Assembly (NCBI GenBank): GCA_030267565.1
Contig: BRXU01000025.1
Coordinates: forward strand, 328,501 to 392,500
Direction of reading: 5' to 3'
DNA length: 64,000 nt
Origin: Pleodorina starrii
Lineage: Eukaryota; Chlorophyta; Chlorophyceae; Chlamydomonadales; Volvocaceae
The translations under genes were made by a program, and so were the position numbers. The notes under the pieces are model-generated. The model did no database searches and was not told the origin of the DNA. It saw only the letters and a list, made by a program, of their open reading frames with translations. Below, in pieces: positions 1 through 13,700 of this stretch (within the stretch, counting starts at the first letter, position 1; each line of letters starts with the position of its first letter).

Positions 1-66
1 TGCCGCCCGCGCCGCCCTCCTGTCGGTCCTACAACCTTGCAACCCTGCCTCCCTGCAACCCCACAG

Positions 67-1794
67 GCCCAGTTCCGTCTGTCTGAGCTGAGCCTGCCCG
101 GCCAGGCCCTCAGCGGCTCGCTGCCCGACTCGCTGCCCCAGTTCCTGGAGGACGGGGCCGTGCTGGACCTCAGCGGAAACGACATCACAGGTGCGGTCTG
201 CGTGGTTCTGGCCCTGTGGGCCGCTGGTGGACAGTCAGTTAGCCAGGCAGAAAGGGAAAAGAGTGGGCAACGGCTTGCACTTCCACCATGCCCTGCCCTG
301 GCGCTGGCATGCCCTGGAGCGCTGCCGTACTGCCTCCGCTGTCCACTCCTTATGTCATTGTGCCACCGCTACCGCTAGTTGGTGTGGAGACGCTCGCTGC
401 GGAGCTGCGGAGGCGGCTTTCGTGGCGGTGGTACTTTCCAACCCTGGCTGGTGCACTGCTCCCCTTGCGGCCCGCTGCCTCGCTCGTGTCGTCATGTCGA
501 CGTGTATTATGTGGCACGGCGCTTCAGAGCAGCCATGTGACATGCCTGGCTCCGAAACGCACCCCGTGCGCCACCACCACCACCATCACCGCGTGCTGGG
601 GGTTGCGCACAATGACAGACCGTTTGGTTGGACCTGGCTGCAACCCTCTTTTCCAACCCCAGTCACATACACACGGTCTCTGGGTTCTGTGGCCCGTTTG
701 CCAACGTTGCATCCTATCCAGCGCTGCGCTCCATTCGTTAATTACGAATTTACCCCTCATTCCGGGTCGGAACGACAGGCACTCTGCCGTCCGCCTGGGG
801 CAGCAACACCAGCGACTTGACGGGCTTCTCCCTCCTGCGACTGGATGGCAACCAGCTGCGGGGCACCCTGCCCGCCTCCTGGGCTCGCCTGGTGTGGTCC
901 TCCGTCTCAGTCAGCCTAGGCGGCCAGCAGAGAAAAAGTGGGGGCCTTCGGGGGCCCCTGCCGCAAGAGTGGTTGTCGTACTCGCCGAGCGGCTCGTACA
1001 ACGGGTCGGCGCTGGTTGCCCTGGACATCAGGCAAGCGGCGGGGGGGCGGGAGGGCTGGCTGAGATCAGGACACGTCGGCGGGTAGCGCTGGAATGCAAG
1101 GGTGAAAGTCGGTGTGCGCTCTGCTGGCCTCCCTCCCTGATTCCCCTCCCTGGACCCCTAAAACCCTAAAACCCTAAAACCCCTCGGCAGTTCGGCCAAC
1201 TGCACCTGTGATGATCCGCGGCCTGCGGGGTCATGGCTGACAGCAAAGGAAACAGCGGGCCTGCTGACATTCAACACCAGTGGCGCATTCCAGACGTCTT
1301 GCGCGCTTTCAGGCTGCATGCCCGATCCCCCGTTACCACCGCCATCGCCGCCGTCGCCGCCATCGCCGCCGTCGCCAGTTTTGTCACCGCCGCCGCAGCG
1401 ACCACCCTCGCCATCGCCGCCGTCGCCACGACCGTCGCCGCCGCCATCACCACCATCGCCATCACCCCTGCCGCCGCCAGCACCCTCGCCATTGCCACCT
1501 CCACCACGACCGTCGCCGCCGCCAGCACCACCATCGCCATCAACCCTGCCGCCGCCATCACCCTCGCCATTGCCACCTCCACCACGACCGCTGCCGCCGC
1601 CGGCACCGCCGTCGCCGGTACCCCGTCCGCCGCCACCACCGTCGCAATCGCCGCCGCCGCCACGGCCATCGCCGCCGCCGGCACCGCCGTCACCCCGACC
1701 ACCTTCCACACCTAATGCGGCAATCGATTTGGATTTCAGTGCGCTGGTGGCCTTGACGGAGGCCATCTTGAGCGCCACAGAGATTCCAGATGAG
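67..1794 (+). other. LRR module A: last LRR exons, Cys cap and first Pro-rich linker
   Basis: Exons are 67-190, 779-1031 and 1191-1794. The first two encode plant-type leucine-rich repeats (SLPGQALSGSLPDSL, DGNQLRGTLPASW). The third begins with a Cys-containing cap (CTCDDPRPAGSWLTAKETAG) and then about 130 residues of Pro/Ser-rich repeats (PPSPPSPP type) at 1318-1710, the kind that is hydroxylated and glycosylated in volvocine wall proteins. It ends ILSATEIPDE before a GT donor at 1795. The intron after 1031 begins with GC rather than GT. The earlier LRR exons of this module must lie before the window. The same cap and linker recur in module B. Confidence 0.75.
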
Positions 1795-4700
1795 GTGCGA
1801 GATGGCGCATTTCCTAGACATGTGAAACACCTGAAACGAGGGGACATGTTGGCTGGGCCCGGGTTGCGGTCTTGCTGGGTCAGTTGCACGTCACACAGAA
1901 ACACCTCCCTTCCATTCGAGGTGTTTCTATGTGACGTGCAACTGACCCAGCAGGTTTTAAGTCTGGTTACAGGTAACCGGTACGTCTTCTGGGAGCTCCA
2001 CAAGGTTCTCGGAAACTCTCTCTCCATGTCCCCGGCTTGCTAGGTCCGCTCGCCAGGGGTCGCCTCGCCCCACTCCGCTGCGGTTCCTCGTTTTCCTCCG
2101 CGGCTTGTCGTTCCCCTTTGGCAACCGGCAGCGAAGAGGACAGCGAACTCTCCTCCTCCTCCTCGCTGAAGATGCGCCTGGGGCCTTGTGTGTCTCGTTG
2201 CCTGGTTGCGCGCCTCTCCGCCGTCTGGCATCCCGTCAGCTCGCCACGCTTGGGACTTGTCATACTTCCCCCCACCCCCCCCACCCCACCCTTCGCTCTC
2301 GCCTGCGTCGCATCCGTCTAAAGCGTTCCGCTGCGGTGTCATCTTCACGACCGCCTTTCTCCCCCCTAAAGGGAGCATATCATTCCCTGACCCCCCTAAA
2401 TTACCGTTTACGGGCACCGGGCTATACTTGGATAACCCCCCCTCCCTCCCCCCATTCCGTCAACTTAGGGGCAAGCACTGCTGGCCAGCCCCCTGCCCTC
2501 CGGTCCACCGCTGCGGTTTCATCTTATTTTTTACGGCTCCCCCTGCCTGCCCGGGCGCCGACCTCTGCCCTGCCAAACCGATCCCCCCGCAACCCCCGTG
2601 CGCGTGTGCGGCCCCTCGTCCTCCTCCTCCGCCGCCACCTCCCACAGCCCTCCACCGCCGGGACGCTTCTGGACAGCTGGACCGGCACCCAGCCGCCCTG
2701 CTCCGCCTCCGAGTGCGAGCCTTGCCGCCTGTCCGATACGGCGCCGTGCGGCAGCACAACCGGCGGCGTCACCACCTGCAACTACATGTACATTTCCTGT
2801 TCAGGCAACCGCATCACGGGGATACACCTGGGTGAGCGGCGACGGGTGTGTGTGTTGGGGGGAACCCGTCCATGCACCACCGCCCTCGCAAACACATTCC
2901 GCACTCACCCGCACTTACCAAACAGCACATACACACACACGCCCCCCAAGGTCCTGTCTGGGGCTGGCATACGCCTACCTTGCGCACTGACCCCTACCTG
3001 GCTCAGTTTGGGGGCACATGCCACTGTTGTTCAGGAGCCTGGCTTGCACGCTTTGACACCCGGGCTTGGTTGCGCCTCGGGGGTGAGGGCGGCTGTCGGG
3101 GCTCCAAGCCGTCATGCGGCCCGTATTTGCTCTACCCACGATCACCGCAACATCCAATCCGAGCCGCGTCGTTTTTATACGCATGGGCACACACACACAC
3201 ACACACATACACGCGCGCTCTCGCACGGACACCCTCGCGCCCTCACAGGCCTGGACCCCTCAACGGAGCCGGCAGCGGTCGAGCTGAACCTCACGCTGCC
3301 CTCCCTGCGGGCCAGCCACCTGCCTTCGGAGTTCCGGAACCTGACCGCCCTCTCGGTCCTGGACCTGGGAGGGGTGGCGCTGGAGGGCGGCTCGCTTCCA
3401 AGCGGTCTCAGTGCGCTGACGAAGCTCCGAAACCTGACGTTGGTGGGGGTCCCCGGCGGCGGCCCCACCGGCACGCTGCCCAGCTCCTGGTCGGCGCTGA
3501 CGTCCCTGGAGCATCTGGAGCTGAGGCACATGCCGAAGATGGACATGGGGATCCCAGCCGCGTGGCAGGAGCGGACGTTTTCCTCCCTGCGGAATGTGAC
3601 GCTGCGTAAGTGGGAAGGCGGGCCGTGTGGGGTGACGGTATAAAGAGAAAATCGCAGCGGAGAAGGAGATGGCATGAGCGAACGGACCCAGGGGGTGGCG
3701 TGGGGTGAGGGGAGGCGGAGGGGACGTGTGGGTGCGGGTGCGGGTGGGAGGGGATGTGTGGAAGTGCATGGGGCGGGATGAGGAGGTGGAGGCGGGGCAT
3801 GTGCGCACCTGCCTTTGTCCTCTGTGCTTGCGGGCCCCGCACATGTTGGCCACCGGCCGCCTTGCATTGCTGCGCCTCGCCCTTCCTAGCTTCCATACGC
3901 ACATACACACATACACACATACCTACATGTGCCGGTATGTCGTATCTGCTCGTCGCGTGACTGAGGGAGCCGCAAAGGCAGCCGCTCCGGCTACACCACC
4001 ACCAGTCCACCACTACCACCACCACCACCACCCTCGCGACTCCCGCTGCGGCTGTCGCCTGCCCTACCACCTACCCTTTTGCGCCCTCCCATCCCGCCCC
4101 CTCCCAGCCCCCATCCCAGCCCGCTCCCACCCCGCACCCCACCTCCCCCATCTCCGCTGTGAATTTTTCTGTATATCCCCCACCCCGCCCTCTTGACTGG
4201 CAAACCAAAGCCCGATCCGACCGCACGTGCTCCTAGCTCTACCCCTTGCACCCTACCCCACCCCACCCCACGTACACATACACCCACCAATCACACCCGG
4301 CTGCGCGCGCCGCGCCTCTCGCCACGCACCTTTCAACGCGCCCGCGCCTTTCACCGCGCCGCCCCTTTCACCGCGCCTTTCACCGCGCCGCCCCTTTCAA
4401 CGCGCCTTTCGCAGTGGGTATCTTCGGCAAAACCGGCTGCCTGGAGCTGTGGCAGTTGGAGGGGCTGTTGCTGGGCGCCGCGGGGAGCCTGGCGCATCTG
4501 CAGCTGGGCGGCCTGGGCGAGCAGCCCGCCGTGGACGGCTGCTACCAGGGCGTCACCCGAGACCTGGCCTTCCTCGCCGGTTTCGGAGCGCTGCGCGTGC
4601 TGCGGATACAGCACATTCGGGAGGCGGGGCTCAATGGCATCGAGGGCGACCTGGAGGCGCTTCTGCAGCAGGAGGAGGTAAGGGCAGGGGTGTGTGTGAG

Positions 4701-7700
4701 TGTGGTACGCAGAACCTGCCCTTACCGCCGCACCTTCTTCTCTTGTACCTGCGTCGGAAAGGACCGCGTGGGAAGTCGAACCTGAAGTGCGCCGATCTGA
4801 GCCTTTGTGAGAACCCCCTCCCTAACCCCTATCCCCGCCCTTTCCAATCGGCCGCTCCGCCCCTTGTTTCTGCAACCCCACAGACCCCACAGTTCCGTCT
4901 GTCTGAGCTGAGCCTGCCCGGCCAGGCCCTCAGCGGCTCCCTGCCGGACTCGCTGCCCCAGTTCCTGGAGGACGGGGCCGTGCTGGACCTCAGCGGAAAC
5001 GACATCACAGGTGCGGTCTGCGTGGCTGTGGCCCTGTGGGCCGCTGGTGGACAGTCAGTTAGCCGGGCAGGCAGGCAGTGCGGTTCTCTTGCCTGCGGGC
5101 GTTTCTGGTGGCGTGTTGTTGCTGGGTCGCGGCCGACCGACAGACAGACAGGGTCGGCAGGCAAGTCGCGGGCACGTCGCGGGCAGCGGGTTTTCATCTA
5201 CCGAGGGAGGCACCAAACCGGCGCTGACGAAGAAAGGGGAGGCAGGGAAGGGAACACCGTGTTGGTGGTGCAACTGCCCACGTGCACATGTTCCGTTCTG
5301 CGGTGGGTGAACAGTGCTGGCCCGCAGCAGAACTGACTGTGGGCTGGCGACTACTACTTGCGGGTTTTAGGGTTTTCAAATGCCTCCTCTGCCTCATCCT
5401 GCGTTTCCCATTCTCTATCTGACCCTCGGGTCCACCCGCCATCACTCCTCTGCTGCGGGTTCCTTGGGCCCGTCCCGCTCCCCCGCCCCCCCATCCCGCT
5501 TCTCCTGTCCTGTGGGTTACTGTATTCTCATCGTGTGGTGTACGGTACCGGTATTCTACCGCGGCATGCATTCTCCTGCTGTGGGGTTCTCCTGCTGGGC
5601 TTCAATGGGCCGATCCATTCTATGCACGCCGTACCCGCAGGCACCCTGCCATCCGCCTTGCATCCTATCCACCGCTGCGCTCCATTCGTTATTTACGGAT
5701 TCACCCCTCATTCCGGGTTGGAACGACAGGAACTCTGCCGTCCGCCTGGGGCAGCAACAGCAGCGACTTGACGGGCTTCTCCCTCCTGCGACTGGATGGC
5801 AACCAGCTGCGGGGCACCCTGCCCGCCTCCTGGGCTCGCCTGGTGTGGTCCTCCGTCTCAGTCAGCCTAGGCGGCCAGCGGAGCGCTGAGGGCTTGCGGG
5901 GCTCCCTGCCGCAAGAGTGGTTGTCGTACTCGCCGAGCGGCTCGTACAACGGGTCGGCGCTTGTCGCTCTGGACATCAGGCAAGCGGCGTGGGGGGCGGG
6001 AGGGCGAGTGGGGGTTTGAACGTTGAGCCAAAGCGAATGTGAGGAGGGGCAGCGATTAGCGCAATAGCGAGGAAAGACCACCATGTGAGAGCGAAGTGAG
6101 GCTGAGGCGGCGCGTGCAGAGGAGTGAAGGGGGTATAAGGAATGAATCGCAGCGGAGAAGGAGACGGCGGTAGAATGAAGGGGGGCAACCAGCCAGAACG
6201 GAGCGGGACCCGGCAGAGGGTCCGTGAGGGGAGGGGGGGACCTGCTTGGCCTCTGGGGCCTGCTTGGCCGCGTGAGGGGGGTGGGGGAAGAAGGCACCGG
6301 CCGCCTGTCCGCAAGCTTGGCCCCACCCCGCACTTGGCCCTGCCTTGCTCCTGCATCCTCGTCGTCAGCAGTACCGTATTACGGAGTAGAGTGGAGGCGG
6401 CAGTGCCCAGTGCCTTGTACCACACGTGGCGGCTTCAGGCACCCCTGCCCCCAAAGGCCAGACGTGACCCCGGCGATGCCCCCGTGCGCTCCCCTCCGTC
6501 GCGTCGCCCCGGACGAGGCAACGTCCTCCTCTCATGCACGCAAGCGGAGGCGCCACCGCGGATGCCGCACGAGTGCTCGGCCTAACACTCCATGTGTGCT
6601 CCCTCCCCCCTCCGTTGCCCTTGCGCTCCATCGCTGCAATTCCGCCCTAGGGTTTTTCATTTTTTGCCGCTGTGTTCTCGCCTGCCTGTGTTTCTCCCCT
6701 CCCTGGATTCCTCCCGCCGCAGCGCGTCCCCATGCACCTGTGGCTACGCCCTGCCTGCCGGGTCCTGGCTCGAGGCCAAAGTACGGGCGGGTCTACTGTC
6801 GTACACTTACTCCAACGCATTCCTGTTCCCCTGCAACGAGACGACGTGTCAGCTGGATCCGCCGTCGCCCCCCTCCACACCCATGCCGCGATCCCCGCCA
6901 CCCGCGCCACCCGCGCCGCCGTCTCCACCAGCATCACTATCGCTGCCGCCGCCGCCGCCGCCGCCGCCATCGCCGCCGCCCCTCCCTCCACCATCGGGGG
7001 CCAGTTCACCTCCAAACCCACCTGGCCTTGACCCAAGGCCGCCCACAGCTCGACCGGATTTCCCTATTGTGCCAGTAGCATCACCACCGTTGCCGCCGCC
7101 TCCGCCACGCAGCCCTCCCGCAGTGCCCCCATCTCCTAATCCTCCATCACCCCCGCATCCGCCAGCGCCTCCCAGCCCGCCGCCATCACCGCCTCTGCCC
7201 CCCAGACCTCGGCCACAGCCACCCCTGCCGCTCAGCCCGCCACCCCTGCCGCCAAGCCGAAATGCCCCACCACAGCCGCCGCCGCCCAGCCCGCCACTGC
7301 CGCCGCTGCCGCCCAGCCCGCCACTGCCGCCGCTGCCGCCACCCAAACCACCATCACCGGCGCCACCGTCAACCGTACTGCCGCCACCGTCAACCGTACT
7401 GCCGCCGCCGCCGTCGACTGTATTGCCGCCGCCGTCAACCGTACTGCCGCCGCCGCTGTCAACCGCACTGCCGCCGCCGTCGACCGTACTGCCGCCACAA
7501 AGGACAGTCCTGCCGCCACCTCCATCACCAACACCAACGCCGCCACCGCCGTCACCTGGCCGGCTCCCACCACCAGGCACCACGCCGCTGCCGCCGCCAT
7601 CTTACCCAACGTCACGGCCCACCCCCGACACCCTGCCGGCGCCGCTACCGCCTGAAGCCCGCCCGGCGCCCAGCCCGGCGCCCTGGCCCTCTGCAGCGCC

Positions 7701-10700
7701 TCCTGCGCCAGCTTCACCACCCATGTACCCACCATCGACTGATCCCGGCACTCCACCAAGACCGGCACCGCCACCAGCGCCGTCGCCACCGGCCTTGTAC
7801 CCTGTAGCGCCACCGCCGCCCATGGAAGCCGGTGTATACCCCCCGGCACCGCAGGCTCCTCTGATGGAGTCGAAGAAGGCGCCGCCGCCTCGACCCCCAC
7901 GACCTCCCTCACCACAACCGCGCTCACCTCGGCCGCCCCCATCTCAATCGCCGCCTCCACAACCGCCAGCGCCTCGGCCGCCGCCCCCACCTAGACCACC
8001 CCCGCCTTGGCCGCCCTCGCCTCCGAGACCACCGCCTCCCCCTCCAGCGCCCCCGCCCTCACCACCCCCTCCTTCCCCACCCCCGCGACCGCCCTCTCCG
8101 CTGTCGCCCCCTCCGTCGCCGCCCTCCCCACCCCCGCCCCCATCGCCACCCCCGGCGCCGCCGCCTCGGCCGCCGCCACCCCCATCACCACAGCCACCCC
8201 GCAGACTCCGGCCCCCGCCCTCGCCGCCTGGTAGGTCTGAACCTGGGGGGCGTATCCTGACCCCTCCCCCCCTGACCCCTGACCCCTCCCCCCCTCGGGA
8301 TTCCGGAGGTCTGACGCCGCGGCCGGAGGCCTTAGGAAACACGACGCTCCTGTGTGTCACAAATGAAACCACAAAGAGGGGTGGCCTTGGGCAGATTGAC
8401 ACTGGGGGTAAAAAAGAAGATACCGCAGCGACAGGACGGAGATGGCGTTCGCGAACGGACCTGGAACGGACCTGGACCGTTCCTTTGCATGCCGAAATAT
8501 GCACGTCGTCGCCAATCTTGGGCTACCAAGCCTGACACCCACTGCCGCCCTTCACACCTTCAGAACTTTCCCATGTCCTCCTACACCCCAAACCCCAGAC
8601 TCCCTAACCCCACGCCTCCACCCCCCGCACGCGTGTGTATGTGTATGTGTATGTGTATGTCTGCCCCCCTGCAGCTCCCCCGCCGTCTCCCCCCTCCGCC
8701 GCCGCCCTCTTCGACTCCGTGTACAACCCCTACGTGGCCTTCACCGCCGGCTTCCCCGCCCTCTCCGCCTCCGGCTACCCGGGGGGCGCCTCCTCCCTGC
8801 TGAAGGACTTCCAGGCCATTGTTGCCAGCACTGCCCGGCTGCCGTCAACGGAGTACGTGCAGGCAAGACACACGGGGGGGGCGGGAAGGGGGGGAAGGGG
8901 CAGGCAAGACACGGGGGGCGGGAAAGGGGCATAAAGAAAAAATCGCAGCGGAAAAGGAGACGGCGTAAGCGAACGGACCCAGAACCCAGCAATACTTACC
9001 GAACATACCTGGGGCAGGCAAGGGGAGAAGCAGGCGAGGGTGCACAGGCCGGGGAAGGGGCAGGCGAGGGAAGAAGCAGGCGAGGGCGCACAGGGCGGGG
9101 AAGGGGCAGGCAAGGGAAGAACCAGGCAAGGACGTACAGGGCGCTGGGCGCCACCCTTGAGGGCCCGGAGCGCACTGTAGCAGGAGGGGATAGTACAAGA
9201 GGCCACAGGGCGGGTTTTAGGGTTTTTAGGGTTCAACAGCATGATGTTACAAGACGCGCAGGGCGGGAAGGGGGGCGGGAGGGAGGAGGCAGGGAAGGCG
9301 AGGGGAGGGGCGGAGGGGGTGCGCCATCAGAAGGTGTGAAAAAGGAAACGCGACCGGAACGGGCCCCGGCACCACAGTGGGTGCTCCACGTCGGCGTGCC
9401 AGCATTCAGCCATCGTTCGTGCAACGCAGTACGCAGCCTGCCAACCCCTATCCAACCCGTGTGCCCCCTACATGCTGCGCTCCCGCCCTCGGCCCCTGCC
9501 CTCGGCCCCTGCCCTCGCCGTTTGTCATGCACGCCGCCTCCTCCGCCGCCCCTGTCCCTCCACCGCCTCGGTTGCTTTGCTGCGCTCCCTATTGCTTGCA
9601 TCACCTGCACGTCCCTCGCGTCGCCTCGTTGACCTTGATCTTGATCTTGATCTTGCTGCGCTGCGGGGATTTCCTGCACCGCTCATCCTGCGCCTTAGGT
9701 GAGCCTCGTCGCGGACGCAACCTCCAGGCGCAGAGCACTACTGGCGGCTGATGCCAGCGGCAGTGGGTTGGTCCTTTCCTGCAAGGTGAGCCAACGCGCG
9801 CGCGCGTGTCTGTGTGTATGTCGTATTGTCGTTACAGTATCTGACCGGGCTCTGACGCTGACCAGGGGCTGCTAACCCAGCCCCGACGGAAAGACCGCCT
9901 AAGCACTCTCCCCCTTGCGGTGGGAGAAAGGCGTGAGGGGCCGCTACCTGCTCCTGCTCGACGCAGAGCTGGCTGCGTCGTACACCCCATGTACGGGTGT
10001 ACGACGCAGCGGCTCCCCAAGGGCTTGAGTGTTTGAGGGGGGCGGCGGCGGGGCCGCCACATCGCCGCGGGGAGCTGCAAGAAACACACTGGACTGGGGT
10101 TACACGAAAGTGAAGGCACTGGCCTTTTTTCCCTTCTCTAGAAATTTCGCCCCCGCCCCCTCCGCCTTTCTCCTGGTGCGTGTGCGCCCGCTGCCGCTGC
10201 TGGCCTGCGCGCACCGCTGCCGCTGCCGCCCCTGCCTGTGCGCCCCACTGCCCTCGCTGCCTGCGTGCCAACCACTGCACACCGCTGTCACTCCTGCCTG
10301 CGCGCCCCCCTCCACCCCCCTGAGCTCCGGCCTATTACGTGGATAACCGCCTCTCCCCCCATCCCCACCCCTCAGGTTTGGTTCCCGACCAACTGGAAGT
10401 CCGTGTCCGGCACCTTCGCCAGTCAGACCTCCCTGGACTCGTTCGTGTTCTTCCTGAGGAAGATGCCCTCCCTGGCGCTGGAGCTTCCGGACACCTACAC
10501 CGACTTCGACGCAACGAACGTGGAGGTGGGCGGTGTGTGCGTGTGTATGTGTGCGTGGGTGTGTGTGGTGGAGTGCTATTCCCGCACGCGAAGGCGCGTG
10601 CATGTCACACGGCTCGTCACGCGGCTCGTCACGCGGCTCGTCACACGGCTCGTCACGCGGCTCGTCACACGGCTTGTTACACGGCTCGTCACACGGCTTG

Positions 10701-13700
10701 TCACACGGCTCGTCACACGGCTCGTCACACGGCTGGTCACACGGCTCGTCACACGGCACTTGCATACCGGGTTTCGTCGTATGTCCATATTTGACTGTGC
10801 CTCCCTGTCCCCTGATTACTCCCACTAATCAATACCCCACTGATCAATACCCCATTTTAATCAATCCCCTTTCCAGATCGACGGCCTCGACGTCTCCGTA
10901 GACACCCCTAGCCTCCATGACACCGATACCAGCTCGTCGGGCTCAGGTGCGAGGAGCTGGGCAGGCGCGTACCCGTGCCCGCTTGCCTCTGGGTTGCCAC
11001 CCTGCACTTGCAGGGTAACGGGATACGATGCGTGGATTGGATTGGGGCATTTCGTTTCGGGGCGGGCGCGTGTGCCCACGGTCCAGTTCATGTGTCGTGC
11101 GAGTACGGCAGGCAGCCATCCATGACGTACACAGACAGCAGGCCTTTCATGACTAGCTCACACGGCTCTTAACACCTGCATCCCCACAGCTTGACCCCTA
11201 GCTTCTGTCCCCCCCTCACTCACACACAGACGGGCATCCCGGAGGTAATCCCCCAAGACTTTGCTTTCCTGCCCCCGTTTCCCCAATACCGCTTCACCCA
11301 CCCTTTGCCGCGTCCACGGTTGGTCGTGCCCTTGATTTGTGTACGGCCTTAAACGACCATGCATACGTAATACCTTGCCATCTGCCTTCGCCTTCGCCAG
11401 TCACCCGCCTTCGCCTTCGCCAGTCACCCGCCAGTCACCCGCCTTCGCCAGTCACCCGCCTTCGTCTCGCATCACGCTGCATGTTGTCCGCACCCGCAGG
11501 CTCGAGCAGCGTCGTGGAGATCGTCGATATCGATCTGGCCGATGTGCTGTCCTCCATGTCTTCCTCCTCCACCGCGGACGGCGGCTCGGAGGAGGACACC
11601 CCTCTCATCAACATGGCGGCACTGGCGGCCAATAACAAGGAGCCGCCGTCACTGACGCTGCAGGTGTGTGTGTATGTGTGTGTATGTAGGACGACACCCG
11701 ATGACACGCGATGAGTCATGAGTGTGGGCTGTAAAGAAAGGTTTTGGTGATGGTGCCACGGCGGTGGAACGAGGGGGCGGTTGGCGGTGGAAGGTGGTGG
11801 TGGAGGTGGTCGCTGCACGGTGAACCACGGAAGCCGCAACGGGAACGGGAGGAGCTGCGCGGCAAGGAATTGTCCAATCAATTCCAGCGTTGCTGCTCCA
11901 CCGTTCCTGCTGTGATACCGTAAGGGGGAGCTGCAGCCCGGACGTCCGCGTGCGCTCCACTTCCATTCCACTGCTGCATTTGCACCAGTCAGGTCTAAAC
12001 GGCCAAAACGCAGCCCCTGCCCGTAAACGCCGCCTGCGTATCGTTATTGCATTCGGTGTTGCTTCCTGCGCCCCACCCCCTTTGACGGCCTTCTTTCGTT
12101 ACTTTTACCGTTCACGGGCTTCGTCCTATACGTGGATAACCCCCCCTTTGCCACCCAGGGCGACACGCTCTACCAGTGGCCCGCCTCCAGCACCGTCCCC
12201 TTCGTGGAGCCGCCCGTCTCCGCCTCCGACCCCATCGACTCGGTCAACGTCAAGGTCACCACCGCCTACCGCCTGTGCCGCCTGCCGCCGGGAGGTCTGG
12301 ATGCGGTGGTGACGGGAGAGGGTGAGTCGTGAGTGGCGCGCCAGCGCCAGCAGCAGTAGCGGCAGTAGGGGGAGTAGCGGCAGTAGCGGCAGTAGGGGGA
12401 GTAGCGGCAGTAGCGGCAGTAGGGGGAGTAGCGGCAGTAGCGGCGCCGGCAAATGCAGGGAAAGGGAGGAGGGGATTGCGCTGGGCTGTAAGGCCCGCAG
12501 TAAGGCCTGGCAGTGGGGCGGTCATCTGGGGGCGGGGGCGGCCCTCCCCATCCGACTCCCATCCGACTCCCTGACGACTCCCCGGGTATCCCTCCTGCCC
12601 CCCACGACTCGACCCGACCAAACCCGACCCTACCCGACCATACCCGGCCCTACCCGACCATACCCGACCCTACACGGCTGACGAGACCCGCCCCTCCGCC
12701 ACCCGACCCACCCTCCAGAGTCGGGCGACCTGGACTTGTCCGCCAACGGCCTCGACTGCTCCTCCACGCCCTCCCTGAACTCCTCCCAGCCCAACCGAGC
12801 CGGGGAAGCCTTCCTGGTGGAGTACGGCGCCGTCAACAGCAGGAAGATGTGAGCGGCACGGCGGCGGCGGTGGTCTCATTCTGACCGCTATTTGTTTCTG
12901 TGTGCAGAGTACCGGTACCTTCCACGTATGCCTTTTGACGTGTTACAAACTTACAATGCAGTCACCTGCGCCACCACGCCCTCCTTGGTCTGTCCTTTTC
13001 ATGTGATACTTTTCCGTACCGAAGCCGCACCGCCATGAGCAAGATACCGAACGTAAGTAAAATTTATCTGACACGGAACCCCCGTTCGATCCCGTGCAGC
13101 GCCGCCTCACCCAAGCGGCTGCTGGTGGTGGTGACCGACCCCTGTCAGCCCACGGGAGAGTCCTGGTGCTACGGACTCGCCAAGTGCTCTGTGGCGGGGC
13201 AGTGCGTGGCGGTAAACCTGGGCACGAGCGCAAGCAGCAGCAGCAGCGGCAGCAGCAGCGGCAGCGGTGGAGCCGCCAGTCGGTGAGTCGGCGCGGCGTT
13301 GTTAGGCTTCGGATGGGGCCTCTGTTGATGCGGCCTCGCCTCGCGATTGGCCCCCTACCGGCTACACCGATACGCAGTCCGCCTGCCCATCGTCAGAGCT
13401 CGTGTAGTGCGATGCCGGTGCTTTGTTTGCTGTCCCGGCGCCCGTGCCGGTGCTTCGCCTGCTGTCCGGCCGCCAGCAGGGGCACCTCGGTCCTGGCTGC
13501 CCTCCCGCACCTTGCCCTCCCCGCTTCGCCGCGTGCCATGCCGTGTCTGACCCCGTCTACACCCCCCTGCTTCCTTCGTTCGTTTGTGTATCTTCTTTGT
13601 TTCCCCTGCTGCTCCGCCTCCTTTCGACTTTTGATTCGTTTTCCTTATGGGGCATCGTCCCGCAGGGCGCTCCTGCCCGTTCCCAAGGACACCACCCCGC

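Larger units (their letters stand above)
8675..12848 (+). other. Extracellular segment of unrecognised fold
   Basis: Exons are 8675-8862, 9699-9785, 10376-10525, 10877-10946, 11500-11663, 12159-12321 and 12719-12848; phases are consistent throughout. The first encodes FDSVYNPYVAFTAGFP and ends TEYVQ. If its donor follows the CAG it is another GC donor; a GT donor six bases earlier keeps the same phase. Later exons give VWFPTNWKSVSGTF and DLADVLSSMSSSSTADGG. I recognise no family. Composition is that of a secreted or ectodomain region with no transmembrane segment. Confidence 0.65.

Noticed and set aside
1318..2043. A 241-codon frame from 1318 ending at 2043 as an independent gene
   Set aside because: It starts inside the cap/Pro-rich exon and reads through a good GT donor at 1795 and the hairpin. 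The coding part belongs to exon 1191-1794.
2105..3643. A 512-codon frame at 2105-3643
   Set aside because: It merges introns with two real exons (2648-2831 and 3249-3605) that happen to share a frame. The intron parts are low complexity.
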